From Sporisorium sorghi (lineage: Eukaryota > Basidiomycota > Ustilaginomycetes > Ustilaginales > Ustilaginaceae), in contig JALCCG010000175.1 of assembly GCA_023212695.1 (NCBI GenBank), positions 1 through 45,151 on the forward strand: 45,151 nt of DNA, written 5' to 3'. Under the pieces are notes generated by a model. It searched no databases, had not been told where the DNA came from, and saw only the letters and a list, made by a program, of their open reading frames with translations. Positions 9,666 through 18,059 of this stretch are shown here, piece by piece. The position numbers and the translations under genes were made by a program. Position 1 is the first letter of the stretch. Every line of letters starts with the position of its first letter.

Positions 9666-9814
9666 GGGTGTCCTGCCATATGAGTGATGAAAAAATCAAA
9701 AGTGCGATTCAAGTGGGAACGGAAACGACTCAAGGGGAACGGATCAAATAAATATCTAACTTATAAAATCCTTATTGATGGCAGCATGAAATGATTAATT
9801 AGTATTGCGATCGA

Positions 9815-9890
9815 TTAGGAGATTTAAAGAATAAAAGAAGGTTAGGGGATTTAAAGAATAAAAGAAGGTTAGGGGATTTAGAAAAAATGG
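9815..9890 (+). repeat. 27-bp tandem repeat covering a ribosome binding site
   Basis: Units 9815-9841 and 9842-9868 differ at one position (TTAGGAGAT against TTAGGGGAT). A third, partial unit (9869-9890) begins TTAGGGGATTTA and runs into the ATG of the next gene. Every unit carries a Shine-Dalgarno-like AGGAGA or AGGGGA; only the last is correctly spaced from the start. Unit length is a multiple of three. Confidence 0.9.
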
Positions 9891-10750
9891 ATAAAGAATT
9901 TAAGGATATGACTTGGAAAGAGTTGATTGCATTTTTTACTAGTGAATACTTGATTCCAGGAGCTGGTGACTATATTGCAGGCGAAATAGTTACTCGTTTG
10001 ATTGCTGAGATAATGCCAAATAAAGAAAGTTGGGAAGAGAAATTTCTCGAAGCCCTATATGAATTACCTAACTTGATCGCTCAAAAGATTGAAGAGAATG
10101 ATTTAAGGAATTATCTAGCTTACGTAAGAAATGTAATGGAGCAGATTATAAACTATGGTACTACTAAAGATAAAACAAAGCTTGATGATATTGAGGCCGA
10201 AGCTCAAAAGGCCGTAACTCTATTAGCGTCTCTAGGTAGAAAAGGGGTAACAGGCCTTGCTCTTGCAATGACACACCACCTGCTTGTTATAAAGATTATC
10301 AGTACTGATTATAAGCCTGATTACAGTAAGCTACTTGGTATTAAAGCGAAGGCATATAAAAAAGAAATTAAGGTTGCTGTGGATCAAATACTCGAAGAGG
10401 AAAGTAAGTGGCTAGGGGAGATTCAATTTATGGAAGTGATGATGCCATTAGACATGCAAGTAGAAGAAAGAGTAAGGCGAACTGGTATTAATTTGCCTGT
10501 ACAAGACAGTTATAAACAAGGTTTCTATATGTTTAGGTTTAAACATGAGACAGAATCGTTCATAAGTGAATTTGGATATTCATTAATTGACTTTGAAGCT
10601 GAAAGGATTGAGGAAGCAAAAATAAATATTGAACAAAAGTGGAATGAGTATAAAAGCACTCTCTTAGTCGAACATTTGGAACCCTTTAAAGAACTGCATG
10701 CTGACTTGATTGCAGTTGTAGATAACTGGGGGAATTTCCCTATTGAATAG
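9887..10750 (+). CDS. Helical protein resembling delta-endotoxin domain I
   Basis: 287 residues, almost entirely alpha-helical, with no signal peptide. The N-terminal two thirds recall the seven-helix pore-forming domain I of Cry proteins: a motif LIPGAGDYIAG near residues 22-32, a helix ending near LPNLIAQKIE, and later LAMTHHLLVIKI followed by an amphipathic helix. The beta domains II and III of Cry proteins are absent; the last 80 residues look like a separate small domain. This is a fold-level resemblance seen by eye, not an established homology, and alternatives such as a lone helical-bundle immunity or defence protein remain open. AGGGGA lies ten bases before the ATG, inside a tandem repeat. 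It converges with the next minus-strand gene. Confidence 0.45.
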   Translation: MDKEFKDMTWKELIAFFTSEYLIPGAGDYIAGEIVTRLIAEIMPNKESWEEKFLEALYELPNLIAQKIEENDLRNYLAYVRNVMEQIINYGTTKDKTKLDDIEAEAQKAVTLLASLGRKGVTGLALAMTHHLLVIKIISTDYKPDYSKLLGIKAKAYKKEIKVAVDQILEEESKWLGEIQFMEVMMPLDMQVEERVRRTGINLPVQDSYKQGFYMFRFKHETESFISEFGYSLIDFEAERIEEAKINIEQKWNEYKSTLLVEHLEPFKELHADLIAVVDNWGNFPIE

Positions 10751-10826
10751 CCAACAAGAAACATGATTTAGACATAGGTACAAGTGAGTTATATAAAAAT
10801 GGATATAAAGTTCATGTTCAACTCCG

Positions 10827-11303
10827 TTAACGACACATAATAGATGTTTTACTGATGAAGACGCAATCTGATTTCATTAAGAACCGAAGCATTTCATCAT
10901 TAACTTGATCGAACATCGCTCGGTTTGTTCCAACCAACAGGGCTATCTGTTTAGTTGGACGGCCGGTAGCCATTATCTGTTTTGCTAGTTTAAGTGGATT
11001 GATACCCGTTCGCTCTACTATAATCCTTTGTTGAAAGTCATCCAAAAGTTCAAAATCAATAATGTGCTGGATATCGATTAAGTGAACAGTATAATCCTTA
11101 GTTACTAAAATACCTGTTAATCTTTCATATTCTGATGAAATCAAAGACAGCATTTCTTGTTGAGTAAGAGAAGAGGGTAATGAAAGCTGGGAACCCGTAT
11201 GATAATTTTCTGTGTAAAGTTGGAAGTCTGTCAAAACATGCTTAAATGAAACGCTTGTAGGATTATTACTACGTCCAGCTAAATCGTCTAACCTTTTCAT
11301 CAT
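10827..11303 (-). CDS. Hypothetical protein
   Basis: 158 residues, no family recognised. The middle is predicted alpha/beta (TVHLIDIQHIIDFELL) and the C-terminal third has a helix-turn-helix-like stretch, ATGRPTKQIALLVGTNRAMF, that could bind DNA, but the match is weak. AGGGGG precedes two adjacent ATG codons. It converges with the Cry-domain-I-like gene 76 bases away. Confidence 0.6.
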   Translation of the reverse strand: MMKRLDDLAGRSNNPTSVSFKHVLTDFQLYTENYHTGSQLSLPSSLTQQEMLSLISSEYERLTGILVTKDYTVHLIDIQHIIDFELLDDFQQRIIVERTGINPLKLAKQIMATGRPTKQIALLVGTNRAMFDQVNDEMLRFLMKSDCVFISKTSIMCR

Positions 11304-11361
11304 ATCTTCCCCCTTTTACTAATGGCGAGATTCAAATTATTATCGATGGACCCACAATTGA

Positions 11362-11385
11362 AAAACCCAACTATGGTTGGGTTTT
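11362..11385 (-). terminator. Terminator overlapping the end of the 11371 gene
   Basis: A ten-pair stem AAAACCCAAC / GTTGGGTTTT with a four-base loop, ending in T on the minus strand. The 5' arm lies within the last codons of the gene and the stop codon is inside the hairpin. Confidence 0.8.
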
Positions 11386-11685
11386 AAGCGTCATATAATG
11401 GTCAAAGATATTCTTAGTGATGATTCCAAAATCATAATAAAAATGCAGTCTATCTGTGTCTATTCTTAGAGGTTGCTGGTCCCAAACCTGAAGCAACAAG
11501 GAAATTTGTTTATCATCGATTATTATGAAGCGGGAACCGGCAGCGTTATATTGTTCTGAACGGAATTCAAAGACTTCTCGACTCATTACCTGTCGGGTTC
11601 GATTTTCAAACAATTCATAGTACTGATCTTGCTCCCAGTAAAAAACAACTCCCGTTAAACTTATTGGGTACTTGTATGTGTTCAT
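11371..11685 (-). CDS. Hypothetical protein
   Basis: 104 residues, mixed alpha/beta, rich in aromatic residues (VVFYWEQDQYYELFE; RLHFYYDFG). No family recognised and no membrane segment. The ATG at 11685 is chosen over one four codons upstream because GAGGGG is correctly spaced from it. The gene ends in its own terminator. Confidence 0.6.
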   Translation of the reverse strand: MNTYKYPISLTGVVFYWEQDQYYELFENRTRQVMSREVFEFRSEQYNAAGSRFIIIDDKQISLLLQVWDQQPLRIDTDRLHFYYDFGIITKNIFDHYMTLKTQP

Positions 11686-11901
11686 ATTTCCCCTCACTTT
11701 TCTGATTCTAGTCGTTACTATTGTATTAGATGGTATGTATATCAGACAATTTTAAATACATATTTATCCTTTCGCTTTAATCCTTGAACTAAACTTTAAC
11801 ATTAATTAGACCCCCTTTTGCTTTCTACTATGCGTACAACTAATATAACTGGGAGTATTGTATATGTATTCTGCTCACAGATGATTTTGAGGTGAGAACT
11901 T

Positions 11902-12243
11902 TTATGGTCGCCCCTTATTTCTATGATATGAGTTTAATTTTGCCTGTCTTTTATCATCTTCCCTGCAGAGAGGACAATGCACTGGGTATCCATTTTTTAT
12001 GCGCATATAGTGGTCCTGTGAGACAGAAAAAAACAAGCGTGAGCAATTACGACAATTCTCCTTGAACAAAATGGGCTTACCCGGGTCTCGTCCACCCTCC
12101 AGATTGATGAGATTTACGAGCTGATCCACTGTTAATCCTGTTTTTTTTAGTAAGTCAGGAATGCTTTTCAATTCAAGATATATAGGAGTTCTTCCGTCAG
12201 ATCGTATCTGCAGGTTTTTTCTAGTTCTGTTTAATTGAGTCAT
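11902..12243 (-). CDS. Small zinc-ribbon protein
   Basis: 113 residues. The N-terminal half is basic and helical (TGLTVDQLVNLINLEGG). The C-terminal half carries paired cysteines, CRNC and CPLC, about 28 residues apart, typical of a zinc ribbon that would bind nucleic acid or protein. It ends in a basic tail. GGAG lies seven bases before the ATG. A run of unrelated small genes follows on the same strand. Confidence 0.6.
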   Translation of the reverse strand: MTQLNRTRKNLQIRSDGRTPIYLELKSIPDLLKKTGLTVDQLVNLINLEGGRDPGKPILFKENCRNCSRLFFSVSQDHYMRIKNGYPVHCPLCREDDKRQAKLNSYHRNKGRP

Positions 12244-12331
12244 TGTTACACTCCATTCCCTGGATTTACCCTATGATATCGAAAATCCTATCTTTATTTT
12301 TAATAAGGGAGTATTTATATTAACTATAAGA

Positions 12332-12679
12332 TCATCGGTAGCTAAGCCACTTTTCCATCTTTTTCTTTGAGATTTTCTTCTTAGACCCCATAAGAGCAGT
12401 ACGAATTTCTAAAAATTTGTTTACCAGATACCATAACCCTACAATTGGTGGTAGTACTATCACTGACCACTGAATGAATGACAAAAACCAACTCATTTCC
12501 CGCTCTTCTACTATTGAGGAAAACCAAATAAATGCAGTTCTTATCTCCTCCAAACAATTCAATGCTAAACGGAATATTGAAACTCCTGTTATATTCATTT
12601 GAATGTTATACAGAAGGATTACTATAACCATCAATAATGCAACAACGATTTTATTAATTTTTTCCTGCCTCCTTTTCAA
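12332..12679 (-). CDS. Small membrane protein, two TM segments
   Basis: 115 residues with hydrophobic segments near residues 10-30 (IVVALLMVIVILLY) and 65-88 (FIQWSVIVLPPIVGLWYLV), and a very basic C-terminus (KKKISKKKMEK). The start is TTG, inside the upstream gene; the two genes overlap by 26 bases, which suggests coupled translation. An AGGAGG just inside the frame could instead serve an ATT codon seven codons later. No family recognised. Confidence 0.55.
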   Translation of the reverse strand: MKRRQEKINKIVVALLMVIVILLYNIQMNITGVSIFRLALNCLEEIRTAFIWFSSIVEEREMSWFLSFIQWSVIVLPPIVGLWYLVNKFLEIRTALMGSKKKISKKKMEKWLSYR

Positions 12680-12929
12680 TCGAAACTTTCCTTATAATAA
12701 GCTCCTCAAGATTCTCTAAATTAAGCGCAATTGTACGATTCGATCCATGATCATGGAATAATAAAAAGTTGTTTATGTATTTGATTTCTGAATTAACAAA
12801 CCATGAATCCCCCTTATATTGAATGAAATATCTATTGTTCTGAAGTATCACTATAGGTCTTTGGCGCATTGTCAGCATAAGAATAAGAAGAATCGCAATT
12901 ATCAATAACAAGACAAATACATACGGCAT
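12654..12929 (-). CDS. Small N-terminally anchored membrane protein
   Basis: 91 residues: one strong N-terminal membrane helix (FVLLLIIAILLILML) followed by a soluble, beta-rich domain of about 65 residues. It overlaps the next gene by 26 bases. GGGGAAGG lies nine bases before the ATG. A leader hairpin at 12957-12989 precedes it. Confidence 0.6.
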   Translation of the reverse strand: MPYVFVLLLIIAILLILMLTMRQRPIVILQNNRYFIQYKGDSWFVNSEIKYINNFLLFHDHGSNRTIALNLENLEELIIRKVSIEKEAGKN

Positions 12930-12956
12930 AGTTACATACCTTCCCCATATTGTTAG

Positions 12957-12989
12957 AAAAAGCTCCCTGAAAACTTATGTGCGAGCTTT
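12957..12989 (-). terminator. Leader hairpin with T-tract before the 12929 gene
   Basis: AAAGCTC pairs with GAGCTTT across 17 bases, followed by TTC on the minus strand. It sits 28 bases before the start codon, so it could be a weak attenuator or the end of an upstream transcript. Confidence 0.4.
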
Positions 12990-13016
12990 GACCTAGTACA
13001 CGTACAACCTTCTTTC

Positions 13017-13595
13017 TTATAAAACCTCTGAATCTTCAATGAGAATCTCATAGTCGATAGCATCAAGAATATACACTATAAAATCCCTTTGTGAAGATGA
13101 GGCCACTTTTATTCTATTAGCATATCGAATTGCATTTTCGAGATACAATTGGATATGAGAAGCCAGATCAGCCCCGTAAAATGTAAATTCCGCATATCCT
13201 TTTTGCCACTTAGAAAAAAGATTTCCAAAAGTACCGGTATCAATTTCTAACAAACAGAGCAGGATTGCTTGAAGGTTACTATCCTTATGTAATAAATAGA
13301 GTGCGTGAGGTTTTGCTTTGAAAAGTCGTCGCAGGAAATCCCGCACAGAATTGTATTGAATAAGTCCTCGTCTATCAATTCCGTCAAATGTTAAGGTGAT
13401 GGAGCTGCGGCCTCTCTTTTTTTTCTTTTCTGCCATTTCAAATAATTTGAGCACCCTTTGAATTTGTCCACGTTGTAGCTCTTCTTTTGAAACTGATATA
13501 TCCAGGTTGATGTAGGCTTCTTTGTTGGGCGGATCTTCTTGGTTTGTCTGAGTGCACTTGAGCATTACTTGTTCAATAAGCATTAATCTATCCAT
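13017..13595 (-). CDS. Hypothetical protein
   Basis: 192 residues from the ATG at 13595, chosen because AAAGGTG lies seven bases upstream; an open frame extends 33 codons further without such a site. Residues 20-80 are charged and helical with a basic patch (EKKKKRGRSS); the rest is alpha/beta. There is no membrane segment and no family I recognise. Confidence 0.55.
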   Translation of the reverse strand: MDRLMLIEQVMLKCTQTNQEDPPNKEAYINLDISVSKEELQRGQIQRVLKLFEMAEKKKKRGRSSITLTFDGIDRRGLIQYNSVRDFLRRLFKAKPHALYLLHKDSNLQAILLCLLEIDTGTFGNLFSKWQKGYAEFTFYGADLASHIQLYLENAIRYANRIKVASSSQRDFIVYILDAIDYEILIEDSEVL

Positions 13596-13900
13596 CTCGT
13601 GACACCTTTCTACTTCGTTTACTAAGAGATCGTTATCATAAACAGAGGTTTCCGAGTCTCTCATTTTTCTAAACAACGATGAATTACAAGGCATTTCGAA
13701 TGCTAGTAATGCCGCCGTTTATTCGTATAAGACACTAAACATAAAACAGGGAAGCAAAGAGTCCACTCAATAAACATAGCCTTAAGGCTAGATCCAGGAG
13801 TTAAAATATTGTAGACAATAAGACGATTATTAATACATCTAATGACTTAGTTAGAGTTTGAAATAGCGTTCCTTGTTAGTAGAATCACGAAAACAATTCT

Positions 13901-13999
13901 TTAGAGAATCCCGAGTAAACCCATCAAATGCTGTCTGATTTTTTTTGTATCTTCAATTATATCCCCTATAATGTCTTCGATATCAAGAGATTTGTCCAT
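13901..13999 (-). CDS. Possible 32-residue peptide gene
   Basis: An ATG six bases after the stop of the 14006 gene opens a 32-codon frame encoding an acidic then hydrophobic amphipathic peptide (MDKSLDIEDIIGDIIEDT, ending HLMGLLGIL). There is no good Shine-Dalgarno, so translation would depend on coupling to the upstream gene. The rest of 13596-14005 holds nothing I can identify. Confidence 0.35.
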   Translation of the reverse strand: MDKSLDIEDIIGDIIEDTKKIRQHLMGLLGIL

Positions 14000-14005
14000 T
14001 AGTAT

Positions 14006-14227
14006 TTAATCGTTATTAAAAAACACCGCTCGTAAATGTTCTTTAAATTTTTTAGGTACAATTAAGTAATAATTGCAAACTAGATTAACCAGACAAAGAG
14101 TAATAAACAAAAGTACTTCCCAAGTGCTATTTTTGTTTGAATCCTCAAAGAAATTTGCATAAGCAAATACAAAAATCATAATAAAAGCGGGTAACATGAT
14201 TAATAAATACTTAATCAAAATCTTCAT
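14006..14227 (-). CDS. Small membrane protein, two TM segments
   Basis: 73 residues with hydrophobic segments at about 8-27 and 38-58 and a basic C-terminus. AAGGAG is six bases before the ATG. It follows the 14246 gene by 18 bases and is probably in the same transcript. No family recognised. Confidence 0.6.
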   Translation of the reverse strand: MKILIKYLLIMLPAFIMIFVFAYANFFEDSNKNSTWEVLLFITLCLVNLVCNYYLIVPKKFKEHLRAVFFNND

Positions 14228-14245
14228 CTATACTCCTTATAATTT

Positions 14246-14662
14246 CTAAACAGAGACTGTTATTTTACTTGCAGACTCTTCATCTATTTCTTCGGTAAAA
14301 AAACCGAACTCACGGAATGCGTTGAGAACCATATCAGCTATCTCTCTTCTCACCAAAAGATAATTCATTTCAACGACATCTGGTAAGTTGAGTGAATTTA
14401 TATATGTTATATACAGCTCTAGATTAGAAAACGTTGAATCTTTTGCTTGTAATTGATCAACTATTTTTGGTTTAGTAAACTTAGTCGTCAAGTTACATAG
14501 CAAATAATCATTTATAGATAATGATTCATTCTCTGATATAACTTGAATTAGAGGTTGATCCACAATGAAATTAGTAAAACGATATATTGCGACTTCGGAA
14601 TGATTAATATCGGTAAAAGGTTTTAGACCAGGTGTTCGAAAGATTTTGAAATTCAATGCCAT
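14246..14662 (-). CDS. Hypothetical protein
   Basis: 138 residues, alpha/beta, soluble, acidic at the C-terminus (EEIDEESAS). No family recognised. GAAGGGAG precedes the ATG. It is first in a short minus-strand unit with the small membrane gene at 14006, and divergent from the DinG-like helicase gene. Confidence 0.6.
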   Translation of the reverse strand: MALNFKIFRTPGLKPFTDINHSEVAIYRFTNFIVDQPLIQVISENESLSINDYLLCNLTTKFTKPKIVDQLQAKDSTFSNLELYITYINSLNLPDVVEMNYLLVRREIADMVLNAFREFGFFTEEIDEESASKITVSV

Positions 14663-14953
14663 TACACTCCCTTCATCGCTTGGTCTGCTCTTCTGGTCAA
14701 CCCAAATTGGTGGGTCCCCTTTCCTTCACTACATCTCCATAATAAGCGTTAAATGAATTTTCGAGAAAGAGATTGTTTTTTTGATTTTAAGATGAGTTAT
14801 ATTATTGAATTTTTGCTATCTGTGTGAACATACCCGTAATGCCCTGTTTTAGATTTTTTTCGATAACGACCACTACATATAGTGTTTCGAATAAAAAATA
14901 TACACATATATAGAAATTTATTTGATCACCTACGAACAAATGTACTTAATTTG

Positions 14954-14962
14954 TGGTATAAT
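14954..14962 (+). promoter_or_regulatory. Extended -10 promoter of the DinG-like gene
   Basis: TGGTATAAT matches an extended -10 (TGNTATAAT), with no good -35, 28-37 bases before the helicase start. The same TGGTATAAT string is used at 23015. Confidence 0.55.
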
Positions 14963-14989
14963 ATTATGATGGAATAATTATGTAATGAG

Positions 14990-17059
14990 GTGGTCTTTAT
15001 TAGTTGGCTTTCTGAAGTTTACTCATATCAACATGTGAAAAAGAAGAGTGTTGAAGAACAACTATTCAATGCCATATATAAGATTTATGATCATCACGAT
15101 AAGTATGGTCTGAATGATCGTGAAGGGCAACAGACTATGTCGCTTGATATAGTAGATGCATATATAAATAGTAAGAACATAATGATTGAAGCGGGTGTCG
15201 GGATCGGGAAGTCGTTTGGATATTTAATACCAAGTCTCTATATCAACCAATTCATGAACCGCCCCATCGTCATTGCGACCTCTTCTATTCAGCTTTCCGA
15301 ACAAATACACCAAGATCTCCATACAATCACAGCTAAATTAGGATTTTCCGGAGTCAGATCTATTGTAGGTAAGGGGATGACTCATTACGCTTGTGCTGAC
15401 CGTGTTGCTTATCTCTATAGTACCTCCAAAAACCATCCCAATCATGACATTATTAAAGGGATAATGGAAGGTGAAATTACTGAACGAGCAAACATCGAAG
15501 GAAGGGTATCGAATGCTGAGTGGTCAGAATTCTGCGTGAAGAAATGTAAGCAAGAGAGGTGTCATTACAAAAGAGGGTGTTCATTCTACTCCATGAGGTC
15601 CAAGATAAAGTCACTTCGGGGTGAAATGAACTTTATTATCGTGAATCAGGACCTACTCATTCAAGACTTGCTTAAGAAACAAGCAGGGAACAGCAGGCTT
15701 ATAACACCTAATCCTGCTCTTATAATCATAGATGAAGCACATAATCTAGAGGCCAAGGTTCGTGATGCTAGGACTATCGAATTTTCCTTAAGAGAGATCG
15801 AAAACGATTTGGATAATGCTTTGCAACTTCTTATCATAGGGACTGGAAATCGAGGGTTTTACTCACAATTTGCTTCAGTAAAAAAATCGCTCTCCCAGGT
15901 TTTTGAACAGGTTGATCTGATTATAAAAGGTCTTTCCTCACAAGACACTGACCGAATAAAAATTCCTAAGTTGAAGAGAATTGCTTTCCAAAAAGTGATG
16001 GACGAGTTGTCAGATATCCACACTAGTTTATCTCTTTTAGAATCTTCTCGTCGTGAGCGGGAACAAGAGAACGCCTTGGAGGCAGTCAGCGACCTGCTCG
16101 ATCTATATGGTATTCTGAGTGGTCAACTAGACAGTCATTTATATTGGGCTTCAAAGCCCAAAAGAGAAACTGTCATTAGCATTTGTCCGAAAGAGGTCAA
16201 TAAGCTTTTACGATCAATGTTGTTTGATGGAAGCACACCGGTTGCTCTTACTTCAGCAACTCTTTGCCAAGGTGGAGAAGAACTAAAAGAAAAATATGCT
16301 TATCTTTCAAAATCAATTGGTTACGAGGGAGAGTTTGGAGACCGTCAACTCTCTCCATTTGATTATGCTAACCAAACGATAATGTATATTAATAACAACA
16401 TCCCATATTATAAGCCAGATAATAAAGACTCTTTTCTTACTGCAGCCTGCCAGGAACTTATTAAGCTCTGTAATTTGACAAAAGGCCGTACATTAGTATT
16501 GTTTACAGCAAAAGAAGACCTAAGGGTAATATATGACAAATTAAAAGAACAAAATCTAGACTGGAAGTTATTTGTTCAAAGTGAAGGCTCTTCTCAAGAT
16601 GAGATTATCAAAGAGTTTCGTCAGTCTAACGGGGTCTTACTTGGAACAGGGGTGTTCTGGGAGGGTATTAATATTAAGGGTCCAGATCTGTCACAAGTGA
16701 TCATTGTTCGTCTCCCCTTCCCCGTTCCTGCTGATCCCGTGTACGAGTATAAAGTAGCGACAGCTAAAGACCCTCAGAAAGATGTATATATTCCGGATAT
16801 GCTAATTAGACTTCGGCAAGGTACAGGTCGTCTTATCCGAAGTGAAACGGACTTTGGTGTCTTAAGCATCCTAGATTCAAGAATGTCACTTAAAGCAAAT
16901 CGAGATTATCGACAGGATGTTCTTGAGGCACTCCCATTCACTAATATCACTGAGGATTTTTCTGAGGTCGCAAAGTTTGTAAAGGACAATATTAGTTCTG
17001 ATGTCCTCGATAGTAAAGCATTGCAGCTAAACAGTGCGACAGTAGCCGATGCCGGTTAG
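14990..17059 (+). CDS. DinG/XPD-family Fe-S DNA helicase
   Basis: 689 residues, a superfamily 2 5'-3' helicase. Motif I EAGVGIGKS is at 67-75 and motif II DEAH at 247-250. Between them lie the cysteines of a probable 4Fe-4S cluster (Cys135, 182, 186, 191, 197). Motif VI is RQGTGRLIR near residue 615. There is no N-terminal exonuclease domain, so it is the short DinG type rather than B. subtilis-type DinG. Such helicases unwind forked DNA and R-loops. The start is uncertain: GTG at 14990 lacks a ribosome binding site, while GAGGTGG at 14987-14993 is well spaced from an in-frame ATT at 14999. It is monocistronic, with a terminator at 17151. Confidence 0.9.
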   Translation: MVFISWLSEVYSYQHVKKKSVEEQLFNAIYKIYDHHDKYGLNDREGQQTMSLDIVDAYINSKNIMIEAGVGIGKSFGYLIPSLYINQFMNRPIVIATSSIQLSEQIHQDLHTITAKLGFSGVRSIVGKGMTHYACADRVAYLYSTSKNHPNHDIIKGIMEGEITERANIEGRVSNAEWSEFCVKKCKQERCHYKRGCSFYSMRSKIKSLRGEMNFIIVNQDLLIQDLLKKQAGNSRLITPNPALIIIDEAHNLEAKVRDARTIEFSLREIENDLDNALQLLIIGTGNRGFYSQFASVKKSLSQVFEQVDLIIKGLSSQDTDRIKIPKLKRIAFQKVMDELSDIHTSLSLLESSRREREQENALEAVSDLLDLYGILSGQLDSHLYWASKPKRETVISICPKEVNKLLRSMLFDGSTPVALTSATLCQGGEELKEKYAYLSKSIGYEGEFGDRQLSPFDYANQTIMYINNNIPYYKPDNKDSFLTAACQELIKLCNLTKGRTLVLFTAKEDLRVIYDKLKEQNLDWKLFVQSEGSSQDEIIKEFRQSNGVLLGTGVFWEGINIKGPDLSQVIIVRLPFPVPADPVYEYKVATAKDPQKDVYIPDMLIRLRQGTGRLIRSETDFGVLSILDSRMSLKANRDYRQDVLEALPFTNITEDFSEVAKFVKDNISSDVLDSKALQLNSATVADAG

Positions 17060-17150
17060 ATGTGGGTGCTTACGATTAACTAAGAGGATACAATTGTGAT
17101 GAAATTTGATTCGAAGAGGACACCCCAGAAAACCTGCTTTAGAGGACATG

Positions 17151-17186
17151 AAGAGCGGAAGGGATCTTCCCTCCGCTCTTTTAATG
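17151..17186 (+). terminator. Intrinsic terminator of the DinG-like gene
   Basis: AAGAGCGGA pairs with TCCGCTCTT (17151-17159 with 17172-17180), with inner GGGA/TTCCC pairing, then TTTTAAT. Confidence 0.85.
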
Positions 17187-17295
17187 TTGTTCTTTTTCCT
17201 GAAAGCTTTTGTGCTAAATTATTAGGGCTTCCAACCAGGTAAAGTGAGAAAAGGAATACCATAGGTAAAGCAAAATGAGAAGTATCGTGTCTTGG

Positions 17296-18054
17296 TTACT
17301 TCCCATTATGCTGGAAGAGCCGGAGTAAATTGTGCGTGTACAATTGGAGGTTTTGTATATAACTTAATGCAGCCTGACCTTCTTTAGAAATCATATTGGA
17401 GCCGTGTTCTGTTAGACGATATACATAATTATGCCGACGATTAGAATTCCATCTTCCTTCTAACCATCCATTACTCGCATCTTCCATTTCATGAGCCAGC
17501 TCATAAATATAACCTTCCCCACACTGCCAACCATAACGATAATTCATAAGTTCATAAATGCTGATGGCTGTTTCTGCAGAGTACTCGGGTTGATTTAATA
17601 TGGAGAGAAAAAGATAACGAGCTAGATGTCGGACATTAATGAGGCGATTAAAATGTTTGAGAACACCTTCATCCCAAACAGGCTTATTCTTATTTCCAGT
17701 ACCGGTGATTTCGTATGCAAAATAGTCCGCTGCATCTTTTAAGCGAATGAGTGTTTTAAGATAAGTAGCAGCGAACTCTTCTCGTTTCTTTTCTCCCGCT
17801 TCTGTAGTGGCCATCGTCCGGGTTTTCCCGTTAATTTCAATACAGTTGATCCATCCTTGTGCTTCCATTTCTCGGATGGCCTGATAAATATAAGACTTGG
17901 ATTTTAAGTTAACGGGCTCTTCTACAACAGAATCATAAAGCTCACGCATGTATTTGGAGTGCGTTTGCAGTTCCCTAAAGACAATAAGGTAAATAATATC
18001 TTTGGCACTTAAACCGAGCTTGTTTGGTGCTATAGGAGTTAAAGGTTTATCCAT
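17296..18054 (-). CDS. PadR-like regulator with duplicated winged helix
   Basis: 252 residues. The N-terminal 90 residues have the PadR signature: a helix SAKDIIYLIVFREL, then YIYQAIREMEAQGWI and a wing (TRTMATTEAGEK). A second similar pattern near 175-235 (YIYELAHEMEDA, then WNSNRRHNYVYRLTEHG) suggests a duplicated winged helix, which is unusual since PadR proteins normally have one plus a dimerisation helix. The ATG at 18054 is preferred because GGAG lies eight bases upstream. It starts five bases after the membrane protein gene at 18060, as expected for an operon in which the regulator controls or senses its membrane partner. Confidence 0.65.
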   Translation of the reverse strand: MDKPLTPIAPNKLGLSAKDIIYLIVFRELQTHSKYMRELYDSVVEEPVNLKSKSYIYQAIREMEAQGWINCIEINGKTRTMATTEAGEKKREEFAATYLKTLIRLKDAADYFAYEITGTGNKNKPVWDEGVLKHFNRLINVRHLARYLFLSILNQPEYSAETAISIYELMNYRYGWQCGEGYIYELAHEMEDASNGWLEGRWNSNRRHNYVYRLTEHGSNMISKEGQAALSYIQNLQLYTHNLLRLFQHNGK

Positions 18055-18059
18055 ATAGA

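Noticed and set aside
9670..9780. Short frames and a TCAAG(T)GGGAACGGA near-repeat after the QueC terminator
   Set aside because: Two frames of 23 and 35 codons lack ribosome binding sites; the near-repeat is only two imperfect copies.
17080..17262. 60-codon frame on the minus strand
   Set aside because: It spans the terminator of the DinG-like gene and has no start signals.
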